From: a bacterium
GTDB lineage: Bacteria; Babelota; Babeliae; Babelales; Babelaceae
Reading direction: 5' to 3'
NCBI GenBank assembly: GCA_021847535.1
Contig: JAJZMR010000006.1
Span: forward strand, 1 to 5,190
DNA length: 5,190 nt
Shown: positions 1 through 5,190 of the stretch, one piece after another
How positions within the stretch are numbered: the first letter of the stretch is position 1
Layout: every line of letters begins with the position of its first letter
The notes under the pieces: model-generated
The model's database searches: none
The model's input: only the letters and a program-made list of their open reading frames with translations
What the model was told of the DNA's origin: nothing
Program-made: the position numbers and the translations under genes

Positions 1-2076
1 ATAACGTTTGAAAATAACAAACATCTATCAGAACAAGAAATTGAAAAAAAACTTAAACATTCTGAAATAATAGCCCTTGATGAACAAGGGCTTGAAAGCT
101 TGGCTCTTCAAATAAAAAAACTCTACAGCGAAAAAGATTATCACAATGTCGAAATAAAAACGCGACTTGAAGATATTGATGAAAAAAATTGCGCTGCCTA
201 TATAACAATACAAGAGGGCAAAAAAACGCACGTCAAAAGGGTATTTTTTCAAGGGAACAGTGCTATTAGTGAAAGTATGTTACGATCATTAATATTTACT
301 CGTGAAGATTGGCTGCTCGGCTTTCTTGATAAAGCGGGAAGCTACCAAAAAGAGGCGCTCGATTTTGATAAATACACTATTGAAAATTATTATCAGAACA
401 ATGGCTTTCTTACGGCCCAGGTGAGTGACATCACAACAGAAAGAATCCCGCATCAAAAAAGCAATGATGTTTGCGTCACCTTCAAAATCGATGAAGGTGA
501 CATATACACTGTTTCAGCTGTTCGTTCCCCAGGGAACGACATTTTTAATGAAGATGAATTATTGCGCGTTATTCCGATACACCCGGGCGATATCTATTGC
601 AAGGACAAAATTCGTAACACCATGGAAACACTTCGTATTTTATGGGGTGAAAAAGGATACATCTATGCTGAAATAGAACCCAGTGTTATACCCGATCTTG
701 AGAAAAAAACAGTTGAAATCGAATTTCACAGCGCTCTGGGGGACCAGGTTTTTGTCAATCGAATTAATATCCAGGGAAATAAAAAAACACAAGATCATGT
801 TATCAGGCGCCTCTTGCCATTTAATGAGGGCGAATTACTCACGACCTCCAAATTAGAGCTTGCAAAGACTTCTGTAAGCGGAACTGGTTTTTTTGATCCT
901 AAAAATGGGGTCAACTGGAAAATCGTCAGACTCGATCAAGATAAGGCTGATTTAAACCTTCTTTTAAAGGAGCGACCGACAGGGCGATTTAATGCACAAA
1001 TAGGTTTTGGAGGTTCTGATACAAATATTCAATCTCCTGAAACAAGCTTCAATGTTGGGATCAATTTAGCAGATATTAATGCATGGGGAACAGGTGTATC
1101 GTACAATTTTTCTTTAAACTATTCAAAGCAGGATAGCTCCTTTAACTTCGATCTTTTTAGCCCTTGGCTTTTTAATAGACCTATAGGTATAGGCTCAAAC
1201 TTTGTTTTGCGTAAATTTACGTATGATGATTTTCGTGGAGTGAATCAAAAACCGACCGAATCGATGCTTGGTGGTTCGGGAATTTTACGTTTTCTCATGA
1301 CAAAATTTTACTTTATTAATGCGCAGATCGAAGCAGGCGCACAAAAAATAACTTATAATACTATCACAGCACAGCTGCTGGCAGGCGGCCCAGATGCAAA
1401 TGCAGTATTCCAACAGGTGCTCAATAATCTTTTTATTTCGGGCAATCTCGCTTGGCTTAATATATCGTTCGCCCAAGACTTCAGAAATCACGCTGTTTTT
1501 CCATCACGTGGGTATCAGTGGCTCGCTTCAACGCGTTTTGGTATACCTCATCACAAAGGGGACTTTGGCTTTGTTAAATTGGAAGCTGATGTGCAATGGC
1601 TGACTCCATTAATTAATGAATATGACCTTATTTTAAAATTGCATGGGTTTTTAGGACTAACGCACATTTTTTCTGGATGCACGGTACCCTATAAAGAACT
1701 TTTCCATATTGGTGGCCCTGCAACGGTACGTGGTTTTGAATTTGGACAAATTGGGCCTCAACTTTTTGGTAATTCAATAGGTGGCAAGAAGGCATTCGTT
1801 TTTAATGCAGAGTTACTCTTTCCCGTGACGGCCGATCAATCAATTAAGGGCGTTCTCTTTTACGATGGCGGTGCTGGGTGGGATACACCAAATCCCCAGC
1901 TTGCTCGAATATTTTTACGCAATAATAGTTTTGATTTTAGACACGCGATAGGTTTTGGTATTCGAGTTACGCAACCGACACCAGTGCGTGTTGATGTAGG
2001 GTTTAAACTTGATCGCCGCAAACGTGATGGTGAACCGGCATCTCGCATCCATTTTGGTATGCAGCAAGAATTTTAA
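1..2076 (+). CDS. bamA: Outer membrane protein assembly factor BamA (Omp85 family), 5' end missing
   Basis: BamA is the outer-membrane core of the BAM complex, which folds and inserts beta-barrel proteins. The frame is open from base 1, so the gene begins outside the window; 691 residues are present (numbered here from base 1). Four POTRA domains are visible, at about 1-76, 77-169, 170-250 and 251-325. They align by eye with E. coli POTRA2-5: QGN at 84-86, EGDIY at 165-169, QGN at 258-260, then KERPTGRF at 323-330. The second has the long WLLGF...YQK insertion typical of BamA POTRA3, which argues against TamA. The barrel spans about 327-691, with the loop-6 signature VRGF at 576-579 and a terminal Phe (QQEF) like the usual outer-membrane beta-signal. 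By comparison with E. coli, about 95 residues (signal peptide and POTRA1) are missing upstream. ftsL follows after 53 bases on the same strand. No frameshift or missing key motif is seen. Confidence 0.95.
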   Translation: MTFENNKHLSEQEIEKKLKHSEIIALDEQGLESLALQIKKLYSEKDYHNVEIKTRLEDIDEKNCAAYITIQEGKKTHVKRVFFQGNSAISESMLRSLIFTREDWLLGFLDKAGSYQKEALDFDKYTIENYYQNNGFLTAQVSDITTERIPHQKSNDVCVTFKIDEGDIYTVSAVRSPGNDIFNEDELLRVIPIHPGDIYCKDKIRNTMETLRILWGEKGYIYAEIEPSVIPDLEKKTVEIEFHSALGDQVFVNRINIQGNKKTQDHVIRRLLPFNEGELLTTSKLELAKTSVSGTGFFDPKNGVNWKIVRLDQDKADLNLLLKERPTGRFNAQIGFGGSDTNIQSPETSFNVGINLADINAWGTGVSYNFSLNYSKQDSSFNFDLFSPWLFNRPIGIGSNFVLRKFTYDDFRGVNQKPTESMLGGSGILRFLMTKFYFINAQIEAGAQKITYNTITAQLLAGGPDANAVFQQVLNNLFISGNLAWLNISFAQDFRNHAVFPSRGYQWLASTRFGIPHHKGDFGFVKLEADVQWLTPLINEYDLILKLHGFLGLTHIFSGCTVPYKELFHIGGPATVRGFEFGQIGPQLFGNSIGGKKAFVFNAELLFPVTADQSIKGVLFYDGGAGWDTPNPQLARIFLRNNSFDFRHAIGFGIRVTQPTPVRVDVGFKLDRRKRDGEPASRIHFGMQQEF

Positions 2077-2118
2077 CGATTGCACTTATATGCAGGCTCT
2101 TGGTATCTTATGCAAAAT

Positions 2119-2123
2119 AGGAG
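2119..2123 (+). promoter_or_regulatory. Shine-Dalgarno of ftsL
   Basis: AGGAG lies 6 bases before the ATG at 2130. It is the only strong ribosome-binding site in the bamA-ftsL gap and fixes the start of the 92-residue frame over the overlapping frames that begin at 2009 and 2161. Confidence 0.75.
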
Positions 2124-2129
2124 CTGGAT

Positions 2130-2408
2130 ATGACTTTCAAAAGAACCTTTATTATAAGTCTTGTTGCATTACAACTGGGACTCATATTTTTTTACATTTA
2201 TACACAAAGCACTATCATTAAACTCACCTATGCATGCCAAAAGAATCAGAATCGTCTTGATGAGTTACAAAAGAACGAACGGCAGCTTATGCATGAGTTG
2301 CTTCAATTGCAAAAACCACAAGAACTCAAAGCCTATGCACTCCATGAGCTTGGCATGACAAAAGCGACCATAGCTCATATAAAAAAATTGTCCGATTATG
2401 ATAAATAA
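2130..2408 (+). CDS. ftsL: FtsL-like cell division protein (bitopic, coiled coil)
   Basis: This encodes a 92-residue protein with FtsL/DivIC architecture. It has a six-residue basic cytoplasmic tip (MTFKRT), one membrane helix at about 7-25, and a periplasmic leucine-spaced coiled coil at about 28-62. A final helix carries ELKAYALHELGM at 65-76, close to the family's usual 'A..ELGM' ending. FtsL normally pairs with FtsB and helps activate the FtsW-FtsI septal synthase. FtsL and FtsB/DivIC are hard to tell apart by sequence. I choose FtsL because the gene sits directly before ftsI, which is the conserved position of ftsL in division clusters. The start is supported by AGGAG six bases upstream. 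Its last 11 bases overlap the start of ftsI, so the two are probably co-translated. The usual upstream neighbour rsmH is missing; bamA is there instead. Confidence 0.82.
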   Translation: MTFKRTFIISLVALQLGLIFFYIYTQSTIIKLTYACQKNQNRLDELQKNERQLMHELLQLQKPQELKAYALHELGMTKATIAHIKKLSDYDK

Positions 2409-4035
2409 AATAGCCAAGATACGAGTTTTTTTAATCGCCCTTTTTTTCGGGATGATATTTTCAATTTTACTTTCCCATATATATCTTTTACAAATCATCA
2501 AGCATCCATTTTTTTGCCAACTAGGCCAACAACAATATCAGGTGCTTACAAAAACCATTCCAAAACGTGCACCTATTTTTGATAAAAATAATAAACTTAT
2601 TGCAACAGAAAAGCCCATGCCCGCTATTTTTATAACCCCGGATAATCTTAAAAATAGAGAATCGCTCATCCAGTTTTTATCAGAACAATACCCGCATATT
2701 CTTAAAAAACTTTTATCCGAAAAATCCCCACACTTCATGTATATTGCGCGCAATATCTCTGATGCCGAATTGAGTGCTATTGATACTTTGTCACTGCCAG
2801 ATATCTATGTTCTTCAGGAACCTGGGCGCTATTATCCTCTTGCCTGTTTGAGCCCTGTTTTGGGAAGAACCGACATTGATAATAATGGTATCGGCGGGCT
2901 TGAACTTATATATAATAAAACGTTGGCAGGAGAGCCAGCGTATGCATCAATCGAAAAAGATGCGCGTTCTGGCCATTATTATTTTAATAAAAAAATAATA
3001 AAATCTGGTGTTGCCGGTACCCCTATTTATAGTACCATCGATAGCACGCTTCAATTTCTTGCCTATGAAGAATTGAAAGAAACGGTTAATGCGTTTCAAG
3101 CAAAAGAAGGTGCTGTGGTTATTATGGACCCTGTAACCGGAGCTCTTTATGTAATGGCAATGGTACCTAATATAGATCCACAACAAAGCATAATCGATGA
3201 TGTAAGTCTTTTAAAAAATCGTATCGTTACAGAGACATATGAATTCGGTTCTGTTATGAAAACTTTTTTAGCATTAGCTGCTCTTGAAGAAAAGGCGTTT
3301 ACCCCCACAGACGTGATTGATTGCGAAAATACTAAAAATGGAATAGTCAATGGAAAGAAATTTACCACCTGGAAGGCGCATGGCCTTTTAACGCTGTCGG
3401 AAATCATCGAGTATTCAAATAATATCGGAACCGCAAAAATTGCACAAACTTTAGGTAAAAAGGTATATGAACATTATAGAAAATGTGGTTTTGGCCAACC
3501 GACGGGATTAAATTTTCCCGGACAACAAAAAGGTTATATAACTCATCCTAAAACCTGGTCAAAAGCATCGCTTAATTCACTTTCTTTTGGATACGAAATA
3601 CGAGCAACTCTCTTACAGCTTGCGCGGGCATTTAGTTTGTTTAGTAATGGGGGGTACTTGCCCATACCGCAGTTAACTTATCCTCTGACCCCACCACCAG
3701 ACAAGGAAAAATTGTACTCTCCGGAATCGATCATGCATATGCGGACTATATTAGAAAAAACCTGTACACAAGGGACAGGACATGCTGCAGTTATCCCTGG
3801 CGTTACCGTCTTAGGCAAAACAGGTACCGCGCGCCTATTGGATGGAGCGGGAAATTACTCACCTCTTAAAAATATTTATACTTTTACCGGAATTGTCGAA
3901 AAAGGTAACTATAAACGTGTCATCGTCACCTTTATTAAAGAAGCAGCTCGTCATGACCTATATGCGTCAGGTGTTGCTGCCCCACTGTTTGAACGTATTG
4001 CACAAAAAATGCTTATTCACGACAAAATGATTTAA
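2398..4035 (+). CDS. ftsI: Peptidoglycan DD-transpeptidase FtsI (class B PBP, PBP3-like)
   Basis: This encodes a 545-residue septal transpeptidase that cross-links peptidoglycan stem peptides in the periplasm with FtsW. It has a short cytoplasmic N-terminus and a membrane anchor at about 10-31. The class B dimerisation/pedestal domain follows, with RAPIFD at 57-62 in place of the usual RGxIxD, RYYP at 144-147, and the D-x-x-G-I-x-G-x-E block ending at E169. The transpeptidase domain begins near 'STIDSTLQ'. Its motifs are SxxK as S285-V-M-K288 (S285 is the acylated serine), SxN as S340-N-N342, and KTGT at 474-477. Length is a little under E. coli FtsI (588), and no PASTA domain is present, so it is not the sporulation-type or Gram-positive form. 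The residue before Gly-Ser is Phe (YEFGS) rather than the common Pro (EPGS). No Shine-Dalgarno precedes the ATG, which lies inside the end of ftsL, so translational coupling is likely. PBP2/MrdA is less likely given the adjacent ftsL. Confidence 0.93.
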   Translation: MINKIAKIRVFLIALFFGMIFSILLSHIYLLQIIKHPFFCQLGQQQYQVLTKTIPKRAPIFDKNNKLIATEKPMPAIFITPDNLKNRESLIQFLSEQYPHILKKLLSEKSPHFMYIARNISDAELSAIDTLSLPDIYVLQEPGRYYPLACLSPVLGRTDIDNNGIGGLELIYNKTLAGEPAYASIEKDARSGHYYFNKKIIKSGVAGTPIYSTIDSTLQFLAYEELKETVNAFQAKEGAVVIMDPVTGALYVMAMVPNIDPQQSIIDDVSLLKNRIVTETYEFGSVMKTFLALAALEEKAFTPTDVIDCENTKNGIVNGKKFTTWKAHGLLTLSEIIEYSNNIGTAKIAQTLGKKVYEHYRKCGFGQPTGLNFPGQQKGYITHPKTWSKASLNSLSFGYEIRATLLQLARAFSLFSNGGYLPIPQLTYPLTPPPDKEKLYSPESIMHMRTILEKTCTQGTGHAAVIPGVTVLGKTGTARLLDGAGNYSPLKNIYTFTGIVEKGNYKRVIVTFIKEAARHDLYASGVAAPLFERIAQKMLIHDKMI

Positions 4036-4300
4036 TCTCATTATCTTCAAGAGCCATATATTTTTTGTACAATAAATATACTACGACAGTACATCCTAAG
4101 ACACAGCATGTAACAACAGCATGCTGATTAAAAAAATGACTGAGTATCTTCATATCATGAACAAAATCACGGTGAAAAGACGGCTTTTCTATTGTATGGC
4201 TATGTCCATGCGTACAGTGAGTACCATGTCCATAAACATCTGTAGGAATGTGAACAAAAAAAAATGCTGTTACAGCGAGAAATAATAATCTTTTTTTCAT
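4013..4300 (-). CDS. Small exported His-rich single-pass membrane protein, function unknown
   Basis: This encodes 95 residues of no family I recognise. The N-terminus is a signal peptide: MKKR, a hydrophobic core at 5-18, and probable cleavage after VYG (24). The mature protein starts with a histidine cluster (H25, H28, H31, H33, H35 plus C29), with more His at 43, 48, 55 and 60. A second hydrophobic helix at about 61-78 contains C65, C66 and C70. It is followed by KKY and a charged tail ending at 95. The expected topology is a His-rich periplasmic segment with the C-terminus inside. Metal binding is plausible from the cluster but unproven. The start is supported only by a weak purine stretch (AAGAAAG) a few bases upstream. 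The coherent signal peptide, loop, membrane helix and tail organisation argues for a real gene. It converges on ftsI, and its last 23 bases overlap the ftsI 3' end. Confidence 0.68.
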   Translation of the reverse strand: MKKRLLFLAVTAFFFVHIPTDVYGHGTHCTHGHSHTIEKPSFHRDFVHDMKILSHFFNQHAVVTCCVLGCTVVVYLLYKKYMALEDNEIKSFCRE

Positions 4301-4348
4301 ACAATATTCTTTCTTAACCTAGCTATTACAAAAATAAACGTAGTAGAA

Positions 4349-4354
4349 AGTATA
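4349..4354 (-). promoter_or_regulatory. Possible -10 element for the His-rich protein gene
   Basis: Read on the - strand this is TATACT, five of six matches to TATAAT, about 48 bases before the start codon at 4300. No convincing -35 lies 16-18 bases upstream, where the terminator's T-rich arm sits. It is supported mainly by position: the gene needs its own promoter, because a terminator separates it from the next gene upstream. Confidence 0.25.
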
Positions 4355-4366
4355 GCGCACTTTACA

Positions 4367-4400
4367 AAAAAGGGGGTATTTTTATATACTGCCCCTTTTT
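4367..4400 (-). terminator. Rho-independent terminator after the 210-residue gene (bidirectional shape)
   Basis: AAAAAGGGG (4367-4375) pairs with CCCCTTTTT (4392-4400). The stem continues as GTAT/ATAC (4376-4379 with 4386-4389) after a two-base bulge, closing a six-base loop. On the - strand the stem ends in a run of T, 17 bases past the stop codon at 4418, as expected for a terminator of that gene. The + strand also ends in T's, but no + strand gene lies just upstream; ftsI ended 330 bases earlier. The terminator probably insulates the His-rich gene from read-through. Confidence 0.8.
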
Positions 4401-4417
4401 CGTACCTTATCTAAAAA

Positions 4418-5050
4418 TTATTGTTTTTTTAATTCGTTTATATATTTTTGAAATTCAGCTTTTGATAATGAAATTTTACACATGCGCCCTATTTCTGTGC
4501 GCAAAGCCCCAGATGTGCGATCAAATGATACCAGATTTTTGCTCTGACATGTTCCCCATTCAAATGTCTGATTATTCTCGACTTGATTACTATGATCACC
4601 ACGTACATAAAGCTCTTCAAGAGAGCGCTGCTCCTCAACAGTAGGGAGAACAGACTGAATAGTATGCTCCGTATACAAAGTTGATTCTATATCCACAACA
4701 TTATCCACCTGTTCTATGGCAAAATAATGTACGGAACTATTCTCTGCAAATTTTTCTTCTGGCATTTGAATAAATTTTAGAATCTTATCACTATCTATAC
4801 CATACATCTCTTGATAACCGAGCTTATTGTGAGCATCCTTTATAAGCTTATAGCCAGCCATTGCAAATACTGTGCCAGATTTTTCTAATTTATCTTTTGC
4901 ATTGCGTGAAAGGAGCGGCTCATGTAAAATAGACTTAAGAGGTCTTAAAATATTTAATAGTTCATCATCAAAATCATGATCGTTCTGTGCATACACACAA
5001 GAACTACAAATAAATAAACTTAGTAATAATTTTTTTATCGAAGAAATCAT
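4418..5050 (-). CDS. Secreted protein of unknown function, 210 residues
   Basis: I recognise no family. The N-terminus is a standard signal peptide: MISSIKK, a hydrophobic core at 8-19, and a signal peptidase I site V-Y-A (19-21) before Q22. Cysteines at 15 and 18 do not form a good lipobox, so a lipoprotein is less likely. The mature part is charged and hydrophilic, with no membrane segment. It looks helical near the start (27-75) and at the C-terminal end (194-209). It has exactly two cysteines, C168 and C191, which could form a periplasmic disulfide. The start is well supported: AAAGGA ends five bases before the ATG. A strong terminator lies 17 bases past the stop. The upstream gene on the same strand ends 33 bases before the start, so the two may be co-transcribed unless that gene belongs to a mobile element. 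The periplasm or cell exterior is the likely location. Confidence 0.82.
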   Translation of the reverse strand: MISSIKKLLLSLFICSSCVYAQNDHDFDDELLNILRPLKSILHEPLLSRNAKDKLEKSGTVFAMAGYKLIKDAHNKLGYQEMYGIDSDKILKFIQMPEEKFAENSSVHYFAIEQVDNVVDIESTLYTEHTIQSVLPTVEEQRSLEELYVRGDHSNQVENNQTFEWGTCQSKNLVSFDRTSGALRTEIGRMCKISLSKAEFQKYINELKKQ

Positions 5051-5055
5051 GGTAA

Positions 5056-5061
5056 TCCTTT
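5056..5061 (-). promoter_or_regulatory. Shine-Dalgarno of the 210-residue secreted protein gene
   Basis: Read on the - strand this is AAAGGA with a five-base spacer (TTACC) to the ATG at 5050. It is a good match to the anti-Shine-Dalgarno and the best reason to accept that start codon. Confidence 0.75.
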
Positions 5062-5083
5062 ATGTTTTTTATAAAAACAGGAC

Positions 5084-5190
5084 TTACGCATAAGCAGTAT
5101 CAATAGACTGATCTAGGCGATCGAATCGCTTGATCAAGAAATCCAATTTCTTTGTCTTGAGCGCTCTCAGTGCATCTTCCGGCGTTTTAT
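5084..5190 (-). CDS. C-terminal 34 residues of an unidentified protein, truncated by the window edge
   Basis: A - strand frame is open from the window edge to a TAA at 5086-5084. It encodes 34 residues that read like a real protein tail, with an amphipathic, basic helix (TPEDALRALK, then LDFLIKRFDRLDQSID) and the end TAYA. The other two - strand frames also reach the edge for part of the way, but their products look less natural. The frame has more G+C than its neighbours by eye. I cannot name the family. The stop codon sits inside GGACTTACGCA on the + strand, a sequence that resembles insertion-sequence ends, so a transposase tail is one possibility. An ordinary gene in an operon with the 210-residue protein 33 bases downstream is the other. 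Confidence 0.5.
   Translation of the reverse strand, partial: KTPEDALRALKTKKLDFLIKRFDRLDQSIDTAYA
5109..5166. repeat. Cluster of small inverted repeats near the right edge
   Basis: Four dyads follow one another. TGATC..GCGAT / ATCGC..GATCA lies at 5109-5136, two five-base arms with a small internal loop. CTTGATCAAG is a perfect ten-base palindrome at 5129-5138. AAGAAAT-CCA-ATTTCTT is a seven-base stem with a three-base loop at 5136-5152. GAGCGCTC is a perfect palindrome at 5159-5166. All lie within the partial reading frame, and none is followed by a T run on either strand, so they are not terminators. They may be chance, or structure near a mobile-element end. Confidence 0.35.

Noticed and set aside
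100..102. TTG as a start codon for the bamA frame
   Set aside because: The frame is open to base 1, and residues before it (ITFENN...) match the start of a POTRA domain, so the gene continues upstream beyond the window.
28..252. 74-codon open frame on the - strand, rich in Phe and Ile
   Set aside because: It lies opposite bamA POTRA coding sequence. Its composition is what AT-rich coding DNA gives in antisense, and no ribosome-binding site was found.
1860..2048. 62-codon - strand frame opposite the bamA barrel end
   Set aside because: Antisense shadow of a conserved barrel region; no start signal and no protein-like features.
2080..2109. Promoter-like TTGCAC, 18 bases, TATCTT with TGG before the -10, in the bamA-ftsL gap
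   Set aside because: Only a partial match at both boxes, and the start point would leave almost no leader before the Shine-Dalgarno. Co-transcription with bamA explains ftsL without it.
4104..4126. Hairpin CAGCATG/CATGCTG with a nine-base loop, considered as the ftsI terminator
   Set aside because: No T run follows on either strand (an A run follows on +), and it lies inside the coding sequence of the His-rich protein.
4462..4644. 60-codon + strand frame inside the secreted-protein gene
   Set aside because: It is opposite a well-supported gene with Shine-Dalgarno, signal peptide and terminator; no own start signal.
4994..5002. Lipobox-like cysteines (C15, C18) in the signal peptide of the 210-residue protein
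   Set aside because: Residues before each Cys do not fit L-[AS]-[GA]-C, and a normal V-Y-A cleavage site follows at 19-21.
5068..5073. TATAAA on the - strand as a -10 for the 210-residue gene
   Set aside because: No -35 at the right distance, and transcription would start almost on the Shine-Dalgarno.
5117..5190. Open + strand frame to the right edge
   Set aside because: No start codon with a ribosome-binding site, and the opposite strand gives a more protein-like product.

Overview
The window comes from an AT-rich (by eye about 35-40% GC), Gram-negative-type bacterium. It carries the 3' part of an outer-membrane beta-barrel assembly gene (bamA), then two divisome genes (ftsL, ftsI), all on the + strand. 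Three further genes run on the - strand. The standard genetic code fits throughout. The many exported small proteins of no recognised family, the low GC and the broken-up division cluster suggest a small-genome or host-associated lineage. Candidatus Dependentiae (TM6) is my best guess, but that is an impression, not a demonstrated assignment.

Left and centre (1-4035, + strand). The window opens inside bamA, at the point equivalent to the start of E. coli POTRA2, and holds four POTRA domains plus the complete 16-strand-type barrel. After 53 bases comes a 92-residue FtsL-like bitopic protein. Its last 11 bases overlap the start of a 545-residue class B penicillin-binding protein, FtsI/PBP3, with all three transpeptidase motifs present. 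BamA inserts outer-membrane proteins; FtsL and FtsI act in septal peptidoglycan synthesis. All three serve envelope building, and the tight spacing suggests one transcript. The usual neighbours of ftsL-ftsI (mraZ, rsmH upstream; murE downstream) are absent.

Right (4013-5190, - strand). A 95-residue exported, histidine-rich, single-pass membrane protein converges on ftsI and overlaps its 3' end by 23 bp. A 117-bp gap follows with a good bidirectional stem-loop terminator and a weak -10 element. Next is a 210-residue secreted protein of unknown function with a clear Shine-Dalgarno and signal peptide. At the right edge is the last 34 codons of another - strand gene. Its stop codon lies inside the sequence GGACTTACGCA, which might be the end of an insertion sequence; the edge is also dense in small inverted repeats.

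No tRNA, rRNA, CRISPR array or clear novel system is visible. The most noteworthy points are the bamA-ftsL-ftsI order, the His-rich membrane protein, the altered residue beside the FtsI active serine, and the possible mobile-element boundary at the right edge.
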